Origin: Brachybacterium timonense | GTDB lineage: Bacteria; Actinomycetota; Actinomycetes; Actinomycetales; Dermabacteraceae | Direction of reading: 5' to 3' | Length of the DNA stretch: 33,168 nucleotides | Assembly: GCF_900258505.1 (NCBI RefSeq) | Contig: NZ_LT984895.1 | Coordinates: 1,373,707-1,406,874, forward strand | Shown: positions 23,495 through 31,623 of the stretch, one piece after another | How the letters are laid out: each line of letters opens with the position of its first letter | Numbering within the stretch: the first letter of the stretch is position 1 | Position numbers and translations under genes: made by a program | Notes under the pieces: generated by a model | What the model saw: only the letters and a program-made list of their open reading frames with translations | Databases searched by the model: none | Told to the model about the DNA's origin: nothing

Positions 23495-24727
23495 ATGGGG
23501 CATTCTGCGGCGCAGATGAGCGCGATCGCCGCAGAACAGATCGCCCGCGTTGAGCGGGCACTGGCCAGCCACGGCACGCGTGAGTACCCCGTGGCCGTGC
23601 TCGACCTCGACTTCTTCGACGCGAACGCCGCAGACCTGGCGCGTCGTGCCGGTGGAACCCCGATCCGTGTGGCGTCGAAGTCCCTGCGGGTGAGGGCCCT
23701 GCTCGAGCGTGCGCTTGAACACACGGGCTTCCGCGGCATCCTCGCGTACACCCTCCCCGAGGCCCTGTGGCTCGCCTCCGCCGGGTATCACGACATCGTC
23801 GTCGCCTACCCAACCGTCGACCGCAGCGCATTGCGACGACTCGCGGAGGACCCCGCCGCGCGCCGCGCCATCACCGTGATGGTCGACGAGACCGCCCATC
23901 TGGACCTGATCGCCGATGCGACCACGGGGGTACACCTCGGTGGCACCCCGATCCGTGTCGCCCTGGAACTGGATGCCTCCTTCGCGCCCGTGCCGTCGGT
24001 GCGCTTCGGGGCGCACCGCTCACCGATGCATGCACCCGAACAGGTGTCGCGTCTGGCGAGGGAGGCCTCTGCGCGCCGTGGCCTACGGGTCGTCGGACTG
24101 ATGGCGTACGAGGGGCAGATCGCCGGCGTGACGGACAGCGCCCGCACCCCGTACGGCGCCGCTGTGCGGGCCATGAAGTCGCTATCCTCCCGCGAGATTG
24201 CGACGCGCCGTGGCGAAACCGTTCGGGCCGTGCAGGAGGTGGCCGAGCTCGAATTCGTCAATGCAGGCGGCACGGGGTCCATCGAGAGCTCCGTGGCCGA
24301 AGACGTCGTCACCGAGGTCGCCGCTGGGTCCGGACTGATCGGGCCGGGCCTGTTCGACAACTATGTGGGGTTCGCGCCGCTGCCCGCGCTCCTCCTCGGC
24401 TTCACGGTGGTGCGTCGGCCCGCGCCGCGGGTCGCAACACTGCTGGGCGGTGGCTGGATCGCCAGCGGTGTGCCTGCCGCTGATCGGCTGCCCACCCTGT
24501 GGTATCCGCGCGGACTCACCTATGCGCCGCAGGAAGGCGCCGGCGAAGTGCAGACCCCGGTGATCGGTGATGCCGCCGAGGGGCTGCGCATCGGAGACAT
24601 GGTGTGGCTGCGGCACGCGAAATCCGGGGAACCCGCAGAGCACGCGACCGTGTACCACCTGCTGCAGGGCGAGCACATAACGGATGTGACGCCCACCTAT
24701 CGCGGCGAGGGCAGAATGTTCCTGTGA
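23495..24727 (+). CDS. Alanine-racemase-fold PLP enzyme (amino acid deaminase/aldolase type)
   Basis: This 410-residue enzyme has the fold-type III barrel of D-threonine aldolase and D-serine dehydratase. Lys62 in TPIRVASKSLRVRALLER is the expected PLP-binding lysine after the first strand (YPVAVLDLDFFDANAADLARRAG). Further signs are VVGLMAYEGQIAGVTD, EFVNAGGTGSIES and the C-terminal VYHLLQGEHI. The ATG at 23495 follows AGGAG by seven bases. It lies 14 bp after the membrane-protein gene and 34 bp before the lactone-oxidase-like gene, and this pair is a recurrent actinobacterial neighbour pair. The substrate is unknown; a D-amino acid or beta-hydroxy amino acid is likely from the family. Confidence 0.8.
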   Translation: MGHSAAQMSAIAAEQIARVERALASHGTREYPVAVLDLDFFDANAADLARRAGGTPIRVASKSLRVRALLERALEHTGFRGILAYTLPEALWLASAGYHDIVVAYPTVDRSALRRLAEDPAARRAITVMVDETAHLDLIADATTGVHLGGTPIRVALELDASFAPVPSVRFGAHRSPMHAPEQVSRLAREASARRGLRVVGLMAYEGQIAGVTDSARTPYGAAVRAMKSLSSREIATRRGETVRAVQEVAELEFVNAGGTGSIESSVAEDVVTEVAAGSGLIGPGLFDNYVGFAPLPALLLGFTVVRRPAPRVATLLGGGWIASGVPAADRLPTLWYPRGLTYAPQEGAGEVQTPVIGDAAEGLRIGDMVWLRHAKSGEPAEHATVYHLLQGEHITDVTPTYRGEGRMFL

Positions 24728-24761
24728 CCAGCAGGTCGCAGACGTCGTCGAAGGAACCGAT

Positions 24762-26093
24762 GTGAGCACGCGCCCGATCCCCACCCGAAAGCCCCGCCCT
24801 CTGCGGAACTGGAGCGGATCGGCCCGATGGACGCCCGGTGAGATGCTGCGTCCAACCGAGGAGACACAGATCGTCGCGGCGCTTCACCGGGCGCGACGGG
24901 CAGGTGCCACGCTGCGCGTCATCGGCGGTGGGCACTCCTTCACACCACTTGCGGCATGCGATGACACCGTCATGACACTCGATGGCTACCAGGGCCTCGT
25001 CCGTGCTGACGCCGCAACCGGACTGGTGACTTTGCGGGCCGGCACACGGCTGTGGGCCGTCGCCGATCTGCTGCGGCCACACGGCCTCGCGCTGTCCGTG
25101 ATGGGCGACATCGACAGGCAGTCGATCGCCGGAGCAATCCAGACAGGTACGCACGGCACCGGTGCTCGATTCACCGGGTTCGCAGGCATGGTGCGAGGCC
25201 TGCGGATCGCCCTTGCCACCGGAGACGTGGTGGACGCCTCACCGGAACAGGACCGGGAACTGTTCGAAGCGGCCCGGCTGGGGCTCGGCGCGATCGGTGT
25301 GATCCTCGAGGTCACGCTCCAGTGCGTCCCCGCATACCGGCTCACGCTGCGCGAGAGCACCGAGAACATCGACGATGTGCAGACGCGGTTCCTCGACGAC
25401 TCCGCGCACACCGATCACCACGAGTTCTTCTGGTTTCCCGGCACGCGCCGCGCGACCGTGCGCACCTCGCAACGCGTCGAGCTGGCGACGGCCCGCCACC
25501 GGCAGCACCGTGCGGTGGAGGCGCTCCAGCGCGAGGTGCTCGCCAACGGCGTGTTCGAGGTCTGCTGCCGGGCGGCCGCGCTCGTTCCACCGCTGAGCGG
25601 TCCCGTTGCCGAGATCGCCTCGCGAGCCTTCGCCGGGCCAGGCATGACCGACGACTCCCACCGGGTGTATGCCGCCCCGCGCCGAGTGCGGTTCCATGAA
25701 TCCGAATGGGCGATCCCCGCCGAACACTTCGAGGAGGCGTTCGATGCGTTGCGCCGACGCTTCATCGATGAGGGCGTGCGCGTGACGTTCCCCCTGGAGA
25801 TCCGCCGGGTGAGCGCCGACGACGTGTGGATGTCCACCGCGTCGGGGCGAGACAGCGTGTATATCGCCGCGCACCGCCATCATCTCGAGAGATCGGCGCC
25901 GTATCTGCTCATGGTCCAGCGCACGCTCGAGCCGTTCGCGGCCCGACCCCACTGGGGGAAGATGCATTGGCTCGGCGCACGTGAGCTGTGTCGGCTCTAC
26001 CCGCGATTCGATGACTTCATCGCCGTGCGCCGCCGCACTGACCCTGACGGCATTCTCATGACTCCGTACATGCGTCACCTTCTGGGGGAGTAG
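24762..26093 (+). CDS. FAD-linked oxidase, D-arabinono-1,4-lactone oxidase family
   Basis: The 443-residue VAO-type flavoenzyme has an N-terminal PCMH FAD domain with LRNWSGSARWTPGEMLRPT, RVIGGGHSFTPLA (the His is the expected covalent flavin site), SIAGAIQTGTHGTG, and a C-terminal ALO domain ending HWGKMHWLGARELCRLYPRFDDF. Family enzymes oxidise aldonolactones such as L-gulono- or D-arabinono-1,4-lactone. It starts with GTG, with GAAGGA six bases before. It is transcribed with the PLP enzyme gene. The presence of a lactone oxidase in a window with an L-fucose lactone pathway is probably chance, since it sits in a separate, conserved neighbourhood. Confidence 0.88.
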   Translation: MSTRPIPTRKPRPLRNWSGSARWTPGEMLRPTEETQIVAALHRARRAGATLRVIGGGHSFTPLAACDDTVMTLDGYQGLVRADAATGLVTLRAGTRLWAVADLLRPHGLALSVMGDIDRQSIAGAIQTGTHGTGARFTGFAGMVRGLRIALATGDVVDASPEQDRELFEAARLGLGAIGVILEVTLQCVPAYRLTLRESTENIDDVQTRFLDDSAHTDHHEFFWFPGTRRATVRTSQRVELATARHRQHRAVEALQREVLANGVFEVCCRAAALVPPLSGPVAEIASRAFAGPGMTDDSHRVYAAPRRVRFHESEWAIPAEHFEEAFDALRRRFIDEGVRVTFPLEIRRVSADDVWMSTASGRDSVYIAAHRHHLERSAPYLLMVQRTLEPFAARPHWGKMHWLGARELCRLYPRFDDFIAVRRRTDPDGILMTPYMRHLLGE

Positions 26094-26125
26094 AGCGCAC
26101 AGTCGGATGTGTGACGGGTTGTAGA

Positions 26126-26164
26126 TCCGCAGATGCGGAGTTTGGGATGGTTTCCGAGTAGGGT
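26126..26164 (+). promoter_or_regulatory. modA promoter region with inverted repeat
   Basis: TCCGCAGATGCGGA (26126-26139) is a 5-bp inverted repeat around four bases. TAGGGT (26159-26164) lies seven bases before the modA ATG, and no good Shine-Dalgarno follows, so the message may be leaderless. The repeat could be an operator upstream of the core promoter. It shows no obvious likeness to the E. coli ModE site. Confidence 0.35.
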
Positions 26165-26171
26165 GCGGTGC

Positions 26172-27014
26172 ATGACTGCACGCCCTTCGCGTCACGCTCC
26201 CCGTCGCACCGCTGCGCGGACTGCGACCGCCACGATCGCTGCCACCGCTGCGATTTCTCTGCTCGCGCTGTCCGCCTGCAGCAGCGGAGGAGGAACCGAT
26301 TCCGCCCGTGGCGCCTCCGATGGTGGAGGCGCCGGGGGCGACACGACGATCACCGTCTTTGCAGCCGCATCCCTCACAACGGTGTACGGGGGACTCGAGG
26401 CGAGGTTCGAGAAGGAGAATCCCGGCGTCGACGTCGTGCTCAGCACCGGCGGCTCCTCCGATCTGGTCACGCAGATGGAACAGGGCGCCCCCGCCGATGT
26501 CTTCGCCAGCGCTGACGAGAAGAACATGGACCGGGCCGTCGAGAGCTCGCTGATCTCTGGCGAGCCGACACCGTTCGCCACCAATGAGTTGACGATCGCC
26601 GTCCAGCCTGGCAACCCCCACGGCATCGCCTCGCTGGCAGACCTGGAGAATCCCGACCTCTCAGTGGTCCGCTGCGCCGTCCCCGTGCCGTGCGGCTCTG
26701 TCTCCGACGCGGTCCTCTCTGATGCTGGTGTGACGGTCACGGCGGTCAGCGAGGAGAACTCTGTGACCGATGTGCTTGGCAAGGTCACAGCGGGCGAGGC
26801 CGACGCCGGGCTCGTCTACGTCACCGACGTCGCCCGCTCGGAGGGCGCGGCCGAGAGTGTCGAGATCCCCGAAGCCGCCGATCACCGCACCACCTATCCG
26901 ATCGCGGTGACGTCTGGGGCGGCGGATCCCGACCTCGCGCAGAAGTTCGTCGACCTTGTCACCGGACCCGAGGGGCAGAAGGCCCTGGCTGACGCGGGCT
27001 TCGGCACACCGTGA
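26172..27014 (+). CDS. modA: Molybdate ABC transporter substrate-binding lipoprotein ModA
   Basis: This 280-residue lipoprotein has a basic N-terminus, a hydrophobic signal (TIAATAAISLLALSAC) with the lipidated Cys36, a Ser/Gly linker, then TITVFAAASLTTVYGGLE, the ModA hallmark. STGGSSDLVTQMEQGAPADVFASAD contains the Ser and Asp/Ala residues that line the oxyanion pocket. VLGKVTAGEADAGLVYVTDV and VTGPEGQKALADAGF complete the family pattern. The ATG at 26172 is preferred over the one at 26133, which would put 13 extra residues before a normal signal. The stop overlaps modB in GTGA. Confidence 0.93.
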   Translation: MTARPSRHAPRRTAARTATATIAATAAISLLALSACSSGGGTDSARGASDGGGAGGDTTITVFAAASLTTVYGGLEARFEKENPGVDVVLSTGGSSDLVTQMEQGAPADVFASADEKNMDRAVESSLISGEPTPFATNELTIAVQPGNPHGIASLADLENPDLSVVRCAVPVPCGSVSDAVLSDAGVTVTAVSEENSVTDVLGKVTAGEADAGLVYVTDVARSEGAAESVEIPEAADHRTTYPIAVTSGAADPDLAQKFVDLVTGPEGQKALADAGFGTP

Positions 27015-27919
27015 CCCAACGCCCCCCAGCCCTCATCATCGCGCTGGCGGTATTGGCGGCGTCCTGCGTTCTGCTCCCCCTGCTCTCCATCCTGTGGGGC
27101 GTGCCGTGGGAGGACGCGCTCGGCCTGTTCACGGCGCCAGAGTCTCAGCAGGCGCTGATGCTGTCACTTGGCACTGCGGGCATCGCTGCCGTGGTGTGCC
27201 TGATCCTCGGGCTCCCCCTCGCGCTCGTACTCACACGGACCCGCTGGCGCGGGCGAGCCGTGCTGCGAGCAGCGGTGCTCGTACCGCTCGTGCTGCCGCC
27301 GGTGGTGAGCGGTCTCGCACTGCTGATGACCTTCGGTCGTCGCGGACTGCTTGGCGGGCTGCTGGACACCCTCGACATCCGCATCGTGTTCACGACCATG
27401 GCTGTGGTGCTGGCGCAGATCTTCGTATCCCTCCCATTCACCGTGCTGACGCTCGAGTCCTCGCTGCGCACGCTGGGAACAGCTCAGGAAGTCGCGGCGG
27501 CCCAGCTCGGCGCAAGGCCGCTGCGCGTGCTGGTCACGATCACCCTGCCGCGGCTCATTCCGGCTCTCGTCACAGGCGTCGTGCTCGCATTCGCCCGTTC
27601 GCTCGGCGAGTTCGGCGCAACGCTGACCTTCGCCGGATCGATGCCCGGCCTCACGCGCACCCTGCCGCTCGAGATCTACCGGGTACGCGAGGTCAACCCC
27701 GACGCCGCCGCGACGTTGAGCCTGCTCCTGGTCATCGTGGCGTTCGCTGTGGTTCTGCTCGCCTATGCGGGCCCGACGCACATCCGTCGGCCCCGCAGCG
27801 GAGCCATGCCCATGCAGGGAGTCGCCGGCGCGGTAACTGCTGACGCCGCAGGCGGTGCACCGGCGCGGGACAGCCTGGGGCGGGCCGACGGGGGGGGAGT
27901 GGACGGTGAGGCACGATGA
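27011..27919 (+). CDS. modB: Molybdate ABC transporter permease ModB
   Basis: The 302-residue membrane permease has about five to six helices. The EAA loop, which docks on ModC, reads SLRTLGTAQEVAAAQLGARPLR (shown here as SLRTLGTAQEV and AAAQLGARPLR). FARSLGEFGATLTFAGSMPG is diagnostic of ModB/CysT-type permeases. The last helix (LLLVIVAFAVVLLAYAG) is followed by a 48-residue Gly/Ala/Arg-rich tail not needed by other ModB proteins. GTG start; the gene is coupled to modA by a 4-bp overlap and to modC by ATGA. Confidence 0.93.
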   Translation: MTQRPPALIIALAVLAASCVLLPLLSILWGVPWEDALGLFTAPESQQALMLSLGTAGIAAVVCLILGLPLALVLTRTRWRGRAVLRAAVLVPLVLPPVVSGLALLMTFGRRGLLGGLLDTLDIRIVFTTMAVVLAQIFVSLPFTVLTLESSLRTLGTAQEVAAAQLGARPLRVLVTITLPRLIPALVTGVVLAFARSLGEFGATLTFAGSMPGLTRTLPLEIYRVREVNPDAAATLSLLLVIVAFAVVLLAYAGPTHIRRPRSGAMPMQGVAGAVTADAAGGAPARDSLGRADGGGVDGEAR

Positions 27920-29235
27920 CGGCGCACGGTCCTGATAGCGGTCTGCTGGTCGATATCACCGTTCCTGAACGGCACGTCGCGGTCCACACCTGCCTGCGCA
28001 CAGGCCGCATCACCGCTGTGCTGGGGCCGAATGGTGCCGGTAAATCCACCATGCTCGGCGCGATCTCCGGTGCGGTGCCAGCCGCGGGGAGGATCCGGAT
28101 CGACGGTGATGAGATCCTGCATCGCCCCATGCATGCGCGCGGCGTTACCCACCTGTCTCAGGATCCGACGCTGTTCACACACCTCAGTGTGATGGCGAAC
28201 GTCGCGTACGGTGTGCGGGCGCGCGGTGTGTCTGCTCGTGAGAGCCGGGTGCGCGGCCGCGAGCTCCTGGATGCCGTGGGACTTGGTGGGCTCGAGAAAC
28301 GTAGCGCCGGAGAGCTTTCTGGTGGACAGGGGCAGCGTCTGGCCCTCGCCCGCGCGCTCGCGACAGACCCGCACGTGCTGCTGCTCGATGAGCCCTTCGC
28401 TGCGCTGGATGTTGCCTCCCGCGCCCGCCTGCGCTCCCTGGTACGTCGGATGCTCACCGGGCGGACGGCGCTGCTGGTCACCCACGACGTACTCGACGTG
28501 CTCAGTCTTGCCGACGACGTGCTCGTGCTCGAGAACGGGCGCGTCGTGCAGTATGGCGCCTGCGAGGAGGTGCTCGCGCAGCCACGCACGACATTCCTCG
28601 CGCAGCTGACAGGGAAGGTGCTTGCCCGCGGTCGGCTCGAGAAGGACGCGGGCAGCGGTGACGCGGCCTGGGTGGTGACCGATGGTGGGCTGCGCTTGCC
28701 GGTGGCGGAAAGCGCCTCGGTGTCAAAGAGCGACGGGCGCCGCAGCACGATGCCCCATCGGGACCAGGGGCGCGCGTCAGAGTGTTGGCACGCTGCCTCC
28801 GATCGCGTCGGCGAGGCACCAACGTCCCCAGACCAGGAGCGGGTGCTCGTGCTGAGCGACCCCGCGCAGGTCAGGCTGGCCACCGAGCGGCAGGCTGAGA
28901 CTGCCCCGGCAGGGCACGGCGCGAGAGGCGGGAACGCGGGCGCCACGCTCCGCGCTGAGGGGTTCGAACCGCACGGGACCGACTCCGATCGTCGCGCACG
29001 GGCCACGGCCCACGCCGCGGGGACAGAACCCTGCAGCACGGTCGACACGCATGTGGTGGACATCGACCGCATCGGGTCCCGCCTTCTCCTGCGCTGCCCG
29101 GAGCTCGCCGTCGAGGTGCCGTTGCACATCCGGGAGCGGGGTCTGATCGACATCGGCGCCGCGGTGAGACTGGAGGTGCCCGCATCAGCCATCCGGATCT
29201 ACGCTGAAGGGGATGAACACCAGCCAGCTCCGTGA
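27916..29235 (+). CDS. modC: Molybdate ABC transporter ATP-binding protein ModC with extended linker
   Basis: The 439-residue ATPase has Walker A GPNGAGKS (37-44), Q-loop around SQDPTLFTHLSV (81-92), signature ELSGGQGQRLALARAL (133-148), Walker B LLLDEPFAALD (155-165) and H-loop VTHD (His190). A C-terminal molybdate-binding (Mop/TOBE) part is seen in ERVLVLSDPAQVRLA (308-322) and again in VVDIDRIGSRLLLRC onward (380-430). Between these, and before the first, are polar low-complexity stretches (about 265-305 and 323-376) that make it some 70 residues longer than usual ModC. The end overlaps the next gene by 23 bp. Confidence 0.92.
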   Translation: MTAHGPDSGLLVDITVPERHVAVHTCLRTGRITAVLGPNGAGKSTMLGAISGAVPAAGRIRIDGDEILHRPMHARGVTHLSQDPTLFTHLSVMANVAYGVRARGVSARESRVRGRELLDAVGLGGLEKRSAGELSGGQGQRLALARALATDPHVLLLDEPFAALDVASRARLRSLVRRMLTGRTALLVTHDVLDVLSLADDVLVLENGRVVQYGACEEVLAQPRTTFLAQLTGKVLARGRLEKDAGSGDAAWVVTDGGLRLPVAESASVSKSDGRRSTMPHRDQGRASECWHAASDRVGEAPTSPDQERVLVLSDPAQVRLATERQAETAPAGHGARGGNAGATLRAEGFEPHGTDSDRRARATAHAAGTEPCSTVDTHVVDIDRIGSRLLLRCPELAVEVPLHIRERGLIDIGAAVRLEVPASAIRIYAEGDEHQPAP

Positions 29236-30109
29236 CCCCGCGTCGGGTGAGACTCCCGCGCCGCGCCCCTCCGATCTGCTCGATATTGCCGTCGCGGCTG
29301 CCGCGAAGGCCGCCGACTACATCCGCACACTGGACCGCGATCACATCAGCCGCGAATACAAGACCTCCAGCCACGACATCGTCACCGAGCACGATCGTGC
29401 CTGCGAGGAGATCATCGTTGACTCACTGCGAGCGGCCCTGCCCTCATGCCGGATCCTCGGCGAGGAAGGCGGCGAGCGACCTGCCGACTCGCACACCGCC
29501 GAGGACCCCGAGCGCGTGGTCACCTTCTACGTCGACCCCATCGACGGCACCAGCAACTTCGCCGCTGGCCTGCCGCTGTTCTGCATCTCGATCGGCGTGG
29601 CGCTCGGCGAGGAACTCGTGGCAGGCGTAATCGACGCTCCGATCCTGGGCACCGTGTTCACGGCCGCCGACGGGCCGGCCATGGTCAACGGCCAACCGAT
29701 CACACCCTCGCAGACCCGCCCGGCGGCCGACGCCCTGGTGGTCTCCGGCTTCCCCGGGCATCGGATCGCCACCGAATCTCCCGAGCTCGCCGGACGATTC
29801 AGTGTGGAGATGGCCCACGGTTTCTCCGCCTGCCGCCACCTCGGTACCGCCGCGCTTGAACTCGCCTACGTCGCGGCAGGATGGGCCGACGCGACCGCAC
29901 TCGGCCTCATCAACTCCTGGGACGTCGCCGCCGGATTCCACATCGTCCGCCAGGCCGGTGGCAGCATCCGCACCTGGCCCGGTAACGGACCCGAATCAGC
30001 GCCAGACCATGAGCGCCCCGCCTACGTGGCCTGCAGGGGCCAGGAGCGGCTGGAGCTGCTGGACTCACTGATGGATCAGCTACAGGCCTCTCGCGAGAGG
30101 GAGCGGTGA
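29213..30109 (+). CDS. Inositol monophosphatase family phosphatase
   Basis: This 298-residue Mg2+-dependent phosphatase carries all family motifs: DIVTEHDRACEE (55-66), GEEGGE with metal ligands (83-88), VDPIDGTSNFAAGLP (107-121) with Asp108, Asp111 and Gly-Thr, and NSWDVAAGFHIVRQAGG near the C-terminus. Members act on inositol-1-phosphate, histidinol phosphate, PAP or fructose-1,6-bisphosphate, and this sequence does not decide among them. The ATG at 29213 follows GAAGGGG and lies inside the modC 3' end (23-bp overlap), so it is likely co-translated with the molybdate genes, although no functional link is evident. Confidence 0.9.
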   Translation: MNTSQLRDPASGETPAPRPSDLLDIAVAAAAKAADYIRTLDRDHISREYKTSSHDIVTEHDRACEEIIVDSLRAALPSCRILGEEGGERPADSHTAEDPERVVTFYVDPIDGTSNFAAGLPLFCISIGVALGEELVAGVIDAPILGTVFTAADGPAMVNGQPITPSQTRPAADALVVSGFPGHRIATESPELAGRFSVEMAHGFSACRHLGTAALELAYVAAGWADATALGLINSWDVAAGFHIVRQAGGSIRTWPGNGPESAPDHERPAYVACRGQERLELLDSLMDQLQASRERER

Positions 30110-30136
30110 GGTGACGTGCGTCCGGCGGTAGGCGCA

Positions 30137-30186
30137 GGGCACCTGGTGGACGCCGGCTGTGATCCTCGTCTAGGAGCCAGGTGCCC
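30137..30186 (+). terminator. Long-stem hairpin after the phosphatase gene
   Basis: GGGCACCTGG (30137-30146) is the exact reverse complement of CCAGGTGCCC (30177-30186). A small inner stem, TCCT with AGGA, lies within the 30-nt loop. It is 27 bp past the phosphatase stop and before the tRNA promoter, so it probably ends the molybdate operon. No T-tract follows. Confidence 0.6.
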
Positions 30187-30211
30187 GGCGGTCGCGACAC
30201 GGACCGGGTGC

Positions 30212-30217
30212 TAGGCT
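30212..30217 (+). promoter_or_regulatory. Possible -10 of the tRNA-Ala promoter
   Basis: TAGGCT lies 34 bp before the mature tRNA end, at a sensible distance for a short 5' leader. The expected -35 position reads CGGTCG, which is poor, so this is tentative. Confidence 0.4.
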
Positions 30218-30251
30218 GTCCAGGTCGATCTGGCGCAAGCCGGTCGATCAC

Positions 30252-30324
30252 GGGGCTATAGCTCAGTTGGTAGAGCGTTTCGTTCGCAATGAAAAGGTCC
30301 GGGGTTCGATTCCCCGTAGCTCCA
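30252..30324 (+). tRNA. tRNA-Ala (anticodon CGC)
   Basis: A full 73-nt cloverleaf can be folded. The acceptor GGGGCTA pairs with TAGCTCC (one G-U), the D-arm is GCTC-AGTTGGTA-GAGC, and the anticodon stem is TTTCG/TGAAA around the loop TTCGCAA, giving anticodon CGC. The T-arm is CGGGG-TTCGATT-CCCCG, and the discriminator is A. The 3' CCA is not encoded. It reads the alanine codon GCG, frequent in this GC-rich genome. Its last 12 bases are part of a 16-bp direct repeat left by an IS481-family insertion, but the tRNA itself is intact. Confidence 0.97.
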
Positions 30325-31600
30325 CGTATGTCCTGAGTCGCGACATCGTTGACAGACGGTGTCGCGGCTCAGGTTTTTTGCGTGGGTTCACTGACGGGCC
30401 GGAGTCCGGTCTCCTGGTGGGTGTGTTGTGGGTTCGGGGGAGCTTGGGCTGGTAGTCCCGGGCAGGGTCGATGCGGTGCTCAGCGATGATCTCGCCGGTG
30501 GTGGCGTCCGAGGTGACGGCGTGGTCGTCGTGGACCAGGATCAGGACGTGGCGGCCGGCGTGAGCGCGTCCGTAGCCGAGGTGACGCAGGCGGCCGGCGT
30601 AGCGCAGTGAGACTTTCCCGTTCTTGTCGATGCGGTCAACGCGGCAGCGCCATTCCGGTTCGGTCAGTGCGCTGCCGGGGGTGGCCTTGGGTAGAGCGGT
30701 GTAAGCCTGCGCGGGGGTGCGGCGGCCGGTGGCGCGGTGCGGGCGTTCGGTGTTGTACCAGGTCTGGAACTGGTCCAGCAGGGTCTGGAGGTCCTCGATG
30801 GTGTCGGGGCGGGGCCGGGAGGTAAGCCAGCGTTTGAGGGTCTGGTGGAACCGTTCGATCTTCCCCTGGGTCTGAGGGTGGCCGGGCCGTCCGTTCTTCT
30901 GACGGATCCGATGGGCCTGGAGGAGTTTCTCGAAGCCGTTACGGCCTCCACGGCGTCCGGCCAGACGCGCGGTGAACACCAGACCGTTGTCCGTCAGTGT
31001 CGATGCCGGGGCCCCATATGCGCTGATCAGGTGGTTCATTGCGGTGACGACCATGGCGCCGGAGAAGGCGGGTGCGGCCTGGATGTGCAGCAGGTAGCGG
31101 GAGTGGTCATCGAGGACGTCGAGGATCTCCACCCGTGCACCGGTGGCGAGGAAGGCGTGGGTGATATCGGCTTGCCAGCACTCGTTGGGCAGTTCTGCCT
31201 CGAAACGCCGGTAGGAGGAACGGGGACGTTTGCGGGGCTCGGGTGTGATCAGGCCGTGAGCGTGCAGGATTCGACGGATGGTCGCCGTGGACGGGGCATC
31301 GATGCCGTCGTTGTCCAGATGCCAGGCGATCGTTGCTGGTCCTGCATCAGCACCCTGGCGGGTGAGGGTCTTGCGCAGGGTGAGGATCCTCTGGCGCACC
31401 GCCTCCGGTGTGGTGCCGGGTCGTGAGCGTGGAGCTCGTGAGCGCGGCTCCAGGGCTTCGGGACCACCGAGCTGGTAACGCTGGACCAGGACATGGACCC
31501 ACTGCCTGGAGACGCGGTAGCGCTCAGCCGCTTGGGCGTGCGTGAGGCCTTGTTCGAGGACGGAACGGACGATGACGAGGTTCTTGTTTTTGGAGCCCAT
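30263..31600 (-). CDS. IS481-family transposase (reads out of the element into tRNA antisense)
   Basis: This DDE transposase has a Leu/Arg-rich N-terminal helix-turn-helix (HAQAAERYRVSRQWVHVLVQ), a linker domain, and an RNase H-fold catalytic core with Asp145 (WQADITHAF), Asp204 (TLTDNGLVF) and Glu249 (QTQGKIERFHQTLKRW), typical of IS481. The frame can start at 31645, but MGSKNKNLV at 31600 suits the family. Exactly 424 codons lie within the element. There is no stop before its left end, so translation continues 21 codons into host DNA, ending in VELRGIEPRTFSLRTKRSTN, the antisense of tRNA-Ala. The tail is therefore accidental. The catalytic residues are intact, so the element may be active. 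Confidence 0.88.
   Translation of the reverse strand: MGSKNKNLVIVRSVLEQGLTHAQAAERYRVSRQWVHVLVQRYQLGGPEALEPRSRAPRSRPGTTPEAVRQRILTLRKTLTRQGADAGPATIAWHLDNDGIDAPSTATIRRILHAHGLITPEPRKRPRSSYRRFEAELPNECWQADITHAFLATGARVEILDVLDDHSRYLLHIQAAPAFSGAMVVTAMNHLISAYGAPASTLTDNGLVFTARLAGRRGGRNGFEKLLQAHRIRQKNGRPGHPQTQGKIERFHQTLKRWLTSRPRPDTIEDLQTLLDQFQTWYNTERPHRATGRRTPAQAYTALPKATPGSALTEPEWRCRVDRIDKNGKVSLRYAGRLRHLGYGRAHAGRHVLILVHDDHAVTSDATTGEIIAEHRIDPARDYQPKLPRTHNTPTRRPDSGPSVNPRKKPEPRHRLSTMSRLRTYVELRGIEPRTFSLRTKRSTN
30313..30328. repeat. Left copy of 16-bp direct repeat (target duplication)
   Basis: CCCGTAGCTCCACGTA, covering the last 12 bases of tRNA-Ala and four beyond, recurs exactly at 31755-31770 on the other side of the IS481-family element. 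This is the expected product of target-site duplication; IS481 members make duplications of up to about 15 bp. Confidence 0.85.
30332..30379 (+). terminator. Rho-independent-like terminator made by the IS left end
   Basis: CCTGAGTCGCGACA (30332-30345) pairs with TGTCGCGGCTCAGG (30360-30373), with a single G-U, across a 14-nt loop, and TTTTTT follows at 30374-30379. The left inverted repeat is part of the stem. Reading from the tRNA, this would end transcription just inside the element and could replace the displaced native terminator. It may also protect the transposase gene from antisense read-through. Confidence 0.7.
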
Positions 31601-31623
31601 GTCGCATCGTCGCGGCCAGGGCG

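Noticed and set aside
26101..26110. TCGGATGT before modA, and CCGATGT near 24755, as extra fucose-regulator sites
   Set aside because: Only half of the palindrome is present and the spacing is wrong. Eight-base matches are expected by chance, and one also occurs inside clpC (around 14846).
30267..30455. Plus-strand 62-codon frame over tRNA-Ala (…RGSIPRSSTYV)
   Set aside because: It is the usual false peptide from translating a tRNA gene.
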